Source: an uncultured bacterium (lineage in GTDB: Bacteria > Cyanobacteriota > Vampirovibrionia > Gastranaerophilales > Gastranaerophilaceae). From it: 6,898 bases of DNA. A program made the position numbers and the translations under genes. Below are positions 4,620-6,898 of this stretch, one piece after another. Every line of letters starts with the position of its first letter. Within the stretch, counting starts at the first letter, position 1. The DNA is taken from positions 1 to 6,898 of the forward strand of contig CAMVQX010000086.1 in the NCBI GenBank assembly GCA_947169755.1, read 5' to 3'. The notes beneath the pieces were generated by a model. The model did not search any database. It was not told the origin of the DNA and saw only the letters and a list, made by a program, of their open reading frames with translations.

Positions 4620-5831
4620 TTAATTAAATTTTTTCGTATATTGCATTATAAAATCGATATCTTTATCGCCTCGTCCTGATACATTTACTATGATTTTTTC
4701 ATTAGGATTTTGTTTAGCATATTTTATTGCATAAGCTATTGCGTGTGAACTTTCTAATGCGGGAATTATACCTTCTGTTTTTGATAATTCAAAGAAAGCA
4801 TCAATTGCTTCATTATCAGATATGGTTACGTAAGATGCTCTGCCTATACTTTGTAAATAACAATGTTTTGGGCCTACACCGGGGTAATCTAAACCGCTTG
4901 CAATAGAATACGCATCTGCTGTATTACCGTTCTTATCTTGCAATAATTTGCATTTAAATCCGTGAATGATTCCGTTTGTGCCATAAGTTAAACTTGCGGC
5001 ATTTTCTCCTAGAGTCGAGCTTTTGCCCAGCGGCTCTACTCCAAATATTTTAACACTTTCATCATCCAAAAATGCGCTGAACAATCCAATAGAATTTGAA
5101 CCTCCGCCTATACAAGCGATTACACTATCAGGCAAAGAATTTTCCATTTCAAAAAATTGTTTTTTTGCTTCTCTTCCTATTATAGATTGAAAATGTTCAA
5201 CAATCATTGGAAACGGGTGAGGTCCTACTGCTGAACCTATTGCATATATTGCATCATCAAGCTCATTTAAATAAGCTCTGAAAGCAGAATCCACCGCTTC
5301 TTTAAGAGTTTTTTTACCATCGGTAACGCTGATTACGTTAGCCCCCAAAATTCTCATTTTATCAACGTTAGGTCTTTCTTTTTGAATATCTATTTCACCC
5401 ATATATATATCACATTCTAGTCCCATCAATGCCGCAGCGGTTGCTGTTGCTACACCGTGTTGACCGGCTCCTGTTTCGGCAATGATTTTTTTCTTTCCCA
5501 TTTTTTTTGCCAACAAAGCTTCTCCAAGACAGTGATTAATTTTATGAGCGCCTGTGTGATTTAAATCTTCACGTTTTAAGTAGATCTTTGCGCCGTATTT
5601 TTTTGATAAATTTTTTGCATAATATAGAGAACTCGGTCTGCCTGCATAATTTTTTAATAAATCATTCAATTCATCGTTAAAATTTTTATCGTCTTTTAAA
5701 ACCAGAAAAGCATCAGTAATTTTTTTAAATTCATTTTTTAAATTTTCATCTAAAAATTGTCCGCCGTATTCTCCAAAAAAGCCGTTTGGGTCAGGTGTAA
5801 TATTAATTTTATTATTTACCATTGTTTCCAT
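4620..5831 (-). CDS. trpB: Tryptophan synthase beta chain
   Basis: A 403-residue, full-length TrpB (E. coli 397). It joins indole and L-serine to make L-tryptophan using pyridoxal phosphate (PLP). HTGAHKINH (92-100) holds the PLP lysine, Lys97. ETGAGQHG (119-126) carries the catalytic Glu119. GGGSN (242-246) binds the PLP phosphate, and KTEGIIPALESSHA (351-364) and SGRGDKD (385-391) are intact. The pattern and length are those of the standard TrpB1 type rather than the longer TrpB2 type. One departure is GPHPFPMIVEHFQ (203-215), where E. coli has GPHPYPTIVREFQ. The start at 5831 has AAGGAG 6 nt upstream, while a second in-frame ATG (codon 4) is poorly spaced. It follows the repressor gene by 10 nt and ends at a terminator. 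trpA is not adjacent, so the enzyme may work with a distant TrpA or on free indole. Confidence 0.98.
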   Translation of the reverse strand: METMVNNKINITPDPNGFFGEYGGQFLDENLKNEFKKITDAFLVLKDDKNFNDELNDLLKNYAGRPSSLYYAKNLSKKYGAKIYLKREDLNHTGAHKINHCLGEALLAKKMGKKKIIAETGAGQHGVATATAAALMGLECDIYMGEIDIQKERPNVDKMRILGANVISVTDGKKTLKEAVDSAFRAYLNELDDAIYAIGSAVGPHPFPMIVEHFQSIIGREAKKQFFEMENSLPDSVIACIGGGSNSIGLFSAFLDDESVKIFGVEPLGKSSTLGENAASLTYGTNGIIHGFKCKLLQDKNGNTADAYSIASGLDYPGVGPKHCYLQSIGRASYVTISDNEAIDAFFELSKTEGIIPALESSHAIAYAIKYAKQNPNEKIIVNVSGRGDKDIDFIMQYTKKFN

Positions 5832-5837
5832 TTATGT

Positions 5838-5843
5838 CTCCTT
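5838..5843 (-). promoter_or_regulatory. trpB ribosome binding site overlapping the repressor stop codon
   Basis: AAGGAG on the minus strand uses the last two bases of the TAA stop (5842-5844) of the upstream repressor gene and lies 6 nt before the trpB ATG. This layout implies translational coupling of the two genes. Confidence 0.75.
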
Positions 5844-6096
5844 ATATAACCTTTTTAATTATAGTGTTTTTATCTTTCAAAATTTTTGCACCGCGTGTAA
5901 CTTTACAAAGGCTGACTCCTAAATCTTTTGCGATTTCTCTTTGAGTATGCTTTTTATCAGCCAACATTTTTAGGATTTGCCATCGTTTTGATAAGGTTGT
6001 AGTTTCGGAGAGTGTCAATAATTCCTTGAAAAATTGCTCTATCTCTTTTTTATTCATTTTGCTTAGTTTTTCAGCGATTTCTGTAATAGCTTTCAT
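5842..6096 (-). CDS. trpR: Trp repressor (TrpR)-family transcriptional regulator
   Basis: An 84-residue helical DNA-binding protein. KELLTLSETTTLSKRWQILK (24-43) and TQREIAKDLGVSLCKVTRGAKILK (51-74) match the TrpR core and its helix-turn-helix (E. coli [24 protein letters not shown]). With no gap, Thr28, Arg38 and Arg68 fall on E. coli Thr44, Arg54 and Arg84, all tryptophan contacts; Gly69 fits Gly85, while Ser88 is replaced by Ile72. This supports L-tryptophan as corepressor. The start at 6096 is chosen because AGGAG lies just upstream and the frame above it runs through the operators and promoter. E. coli TrpR has 108 residues; the shorter N-terminal arm here is notable. It is co-transcribed with trpB and probably represses its own promoter. 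The related YerC/YecD group is the alternative, but the conserved ligand residues favour TrpR. Confidence 0.85.
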   Translation of the reverse strand: MKAITEIAEKLSKMNKKEIEQFFKELLTLSETTTLSKRWQILKMLADKKHTQREIAKDLGVSLCKVTRGAKILKDKNTIIKKVI

Positions 6097-6100
6097 AATA

Positions 6101-6105
6101 CTCCT
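6101..6105 (-). promoter_or_regulatory. Ribosome binding site that sets the trpR start
   Basis: AGGAG on the minus strand is 4 nt before the ATG at 6096. It directly abuts the proximal operator (6105-6124), so bound repressor would also cover the 5' end of the leader region. Confidence 0.7.
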
Positions 6106-6124
6106 GTTTCTATCTATAGAAACA
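6105..6124. promoter_or_regulatory. Proximal operator of trpR-trpB (perfect inverted repeat)
   Basis: Plus strand TGTTTCTAT-CT-ATAGAAACA: two perfect 9-bp arms around a 2-bp centre. It overlaps the last half of the -10 box and the predicted transcription start (about 6115). Its symmetry and position are those of a repressor site, and the TrpR-family protein encoded immediately downstream is the natural ligand. Confidence 0.75.
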
Positions 6125-6150
6125 TTAACATAAAAGAATGTTTCTGTCAA
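6122..6150 (-). promoter_or_regulatory. trpR: trpR-trpB promoter
   Basis: On the minus strand a perfect -35 box TTGACA (6145-6150) and a -10 box TAATGT (6122-6127) are 17 bp apart. TGT directly before the -10 box gives an extended -10 element. The predicted start near 6115 leaves a leader of about 19 nt. The -35 box lies within the distal operator and the -10 box half within the proximal operator. Confidence 0.75.
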
Positions 6151-6158
6151 TAGAAACA
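6139..6158. promoter_or_regulatory. Distal operator of trpR-trpB
   Basis: Plus strand TGTTTCTGT-CA-ATAGAAACA: the same 20-bp architecture as the proximal site, with a single mismatch between arms (G6146). The -35 TTGACA (6145-6150) occupies its centre, so binding would block RNA polymerase. Centres of the two operators are 34 bp apart, about 3.2 helical turns. Confidence 0.75.
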
Positions 6159-6168
6159 AAATACATTA

Positions 6169-6898
6169 TTATTTAGTGGGATAATATAAAAAATTAGAGC
6201 CTAAATGATGTGTTTTACAGGTGTTTGTAGCCAAATCTTCAACTAACTCTGATATTATTTCTTGTTTATGGTATGGAAATATTATTATATGTGCCTTTTG
6301 TGTTCCATCATTACCCTTAAAAGTGGATAATTGGTATTTTTTGCAAATTTCATCTGACGGTTTATCGATTACGAAAGTATTTGCTTTGTTGTATCTTTCG
6401 AATTTTATATTGTTTTTAATCAGTAAATTCTCTAAAAATTCAATGTTTTTCTTGTATTTGTCCGGTGCTTCTCTATAAAATTTCTCAATAATTCTTTGAT
6501 AGTTAGAAAATGGCGGAAAACTCCTTGAACCTGCAGTTGTGGTATCAGTCATCCCTATATAATCGATAATGTCGCAGGCAGGTTTGGTTTTTGCAAGTAC
6601 AATGCTGTTTACACTTTGTGCTCCCAAATATTTGTGCAAACTTACGGAAATCGAATCAATTCCCAGTTCGTCAAGGTTTGGTATAACGGGTGCATTTTTT
6701 TGATTTTTAGGAATACCGCCATACATTGCAGCATCAAGATGTATATAGTGTTCAATTTTTAAATCATTTAAGCGTTTGGATATTTCAGCTACATTGTCTA
6801 TAGCTCCGGTTTTTGTTGTCCCCCAGGTTAGAAGAATGACTGCCGGTTTCTTTTCTGTTTCCCAATTGGTTTTAATTTTTGATATTAATTCATTGATG
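6169..6898 (-). CDS. PLP-dependent decarboxylase, histidine-decarboxylase type (5' end beyond window)
   Basis: The frame is open from 6898 to the TAA at 6169-6171, giving the last 242 residues or so; the N terminus lies outside the window. Visible motifs are those of group II amino acid decarboxylases: LTWGTTKTGAIDNV (codons from about 6832 down), then YIHLDAAMYGG with the PLP-nitrogen-binding Asp at 6733-6735, then SVSLHKYLG, where the Lys at 6631-6633 would form the Schiff base with PLP. DTTTAGSRSF and a C-terminal AHIIIFPYHKQEIISELVEDL follow the order seen in bacterial PLP histidine decarboxylases (about 380 residues). Histidine to histamine is the best guess; another amino acid cannot be ruled out. 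It lies upstream of trpR on the same strand, with a new promoter between them, and no terminator is visible after its stop. Confidence 0.82.
   Translation of the reverse strand, partial: INELISKIKTNWETEKKPAVILLTWGTTKTGAIDNVAEISKRLNDLKIEHYIHLDAAMYGGIPKNQKNAPVIPNLDELGIDSISVSLHKYLGAQSVNSIVLAKTKPACDIIDYIGMTDTTTAGSRSFPPFSNYQRIIEKFYREAPDKYKKNIEFLENLLIKNNIKFERYNKANTFVIDKPSDEICKKYQLSTFKGNDGTQKAHIIIFPYHKQEIISELVEDLATNTCKTHHLGSNFLYYPTK

Noticed and set aside
6097..6159. Longer start (6159) for the TrpR-type protein
   Set aside because: The extra 21 codons are the promoter and both operators read as protein, and AGGAG precedes the ATG at 6096.
6097..6168. Riboswitch or attenuator leader before trpR-trpB
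   Set aside because: The predicted leader is only about 19 nt, with no Trp-rich leader peptide or alternative hairpins; the inverted repeats are better explained as DNA operators.

Overview
This AT-rich window reads like chromosomal DNA of a gut-type, low-GC, Gram-negative-like bacterium. The best guess is a member of the Gastranaerophilales (Melainabacteria/Vampirovibrionia). Three things point that way, all weakly: an N-terminal NISFKS-type motif on the methyltransferase (remembered as common on proteins of that group), a capsule Kdo-transferase-type gene, and a TrpR-type repressor outside the Gammaproteobacteria. This assignment is an inference and was not tested by any search.

Layout. 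Positions 1-195 hold a long direct repeat and a strong hairpin but no gene. A tRNA-Thr(TGT) gene follows on the minus strand with its own near-consensus promoter. Divergent from it is a small DUF486 membrane protein on the plus strand, possibly translated from a leaderless mRNA, then a tRNA-Gly(CCC) gene on the plus strand with its own promoter. Just past the tRNA-Gly is a short degenerate copy of its 3' end that also forms a hairpin. A CheR-fold SAM methyltransferase (minus) and a lytic-transglycosylase-like protein (plus) diverge from a 120-bp region carrying a 12-bp palindrome. The transglycosylase gene converges with a DUF378 membrane protein gene (minus), and both stop codons lie inside one bidirectional terminator stem. 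A KpsC/capsule-synthesis-type glycosyltransferase (minus, GTG start) follows, with a consensus TTGACA -35 box.

The most interesting part is 4555-6159. A TrpR-type repressor gene and trpB (tryptophan synthase beta chain) form a tight two-gene unit, 10 nt apart, ending in an intrinsic terminator. No trpA lies in the window. The promoter, with a consensus -35 and 17-bp spacing, is covered by two copies of a 20-bp inverted repeat with half-site TGTTTCTRT. One copy holds the -35 box in its centre and the other covers the -10 box and predicted start of transcription. The repressor keeps Thr and Arg residues at the spacing used by E. coli TrpR to bind L-tryptophan. Together this suggests a self-contained, tryptophan-sensing, autoregulated trpR-trpB module, perhaps used to turn indole plus serine into tryptophan. 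The operator sequence does not resemble the E. coli CTAG-type trp operator.

Upstream of this unit, and cut by the window end, lies the C-terminal part of a PLP-dependent decarboxylase of the histidine-decarboxylase type.
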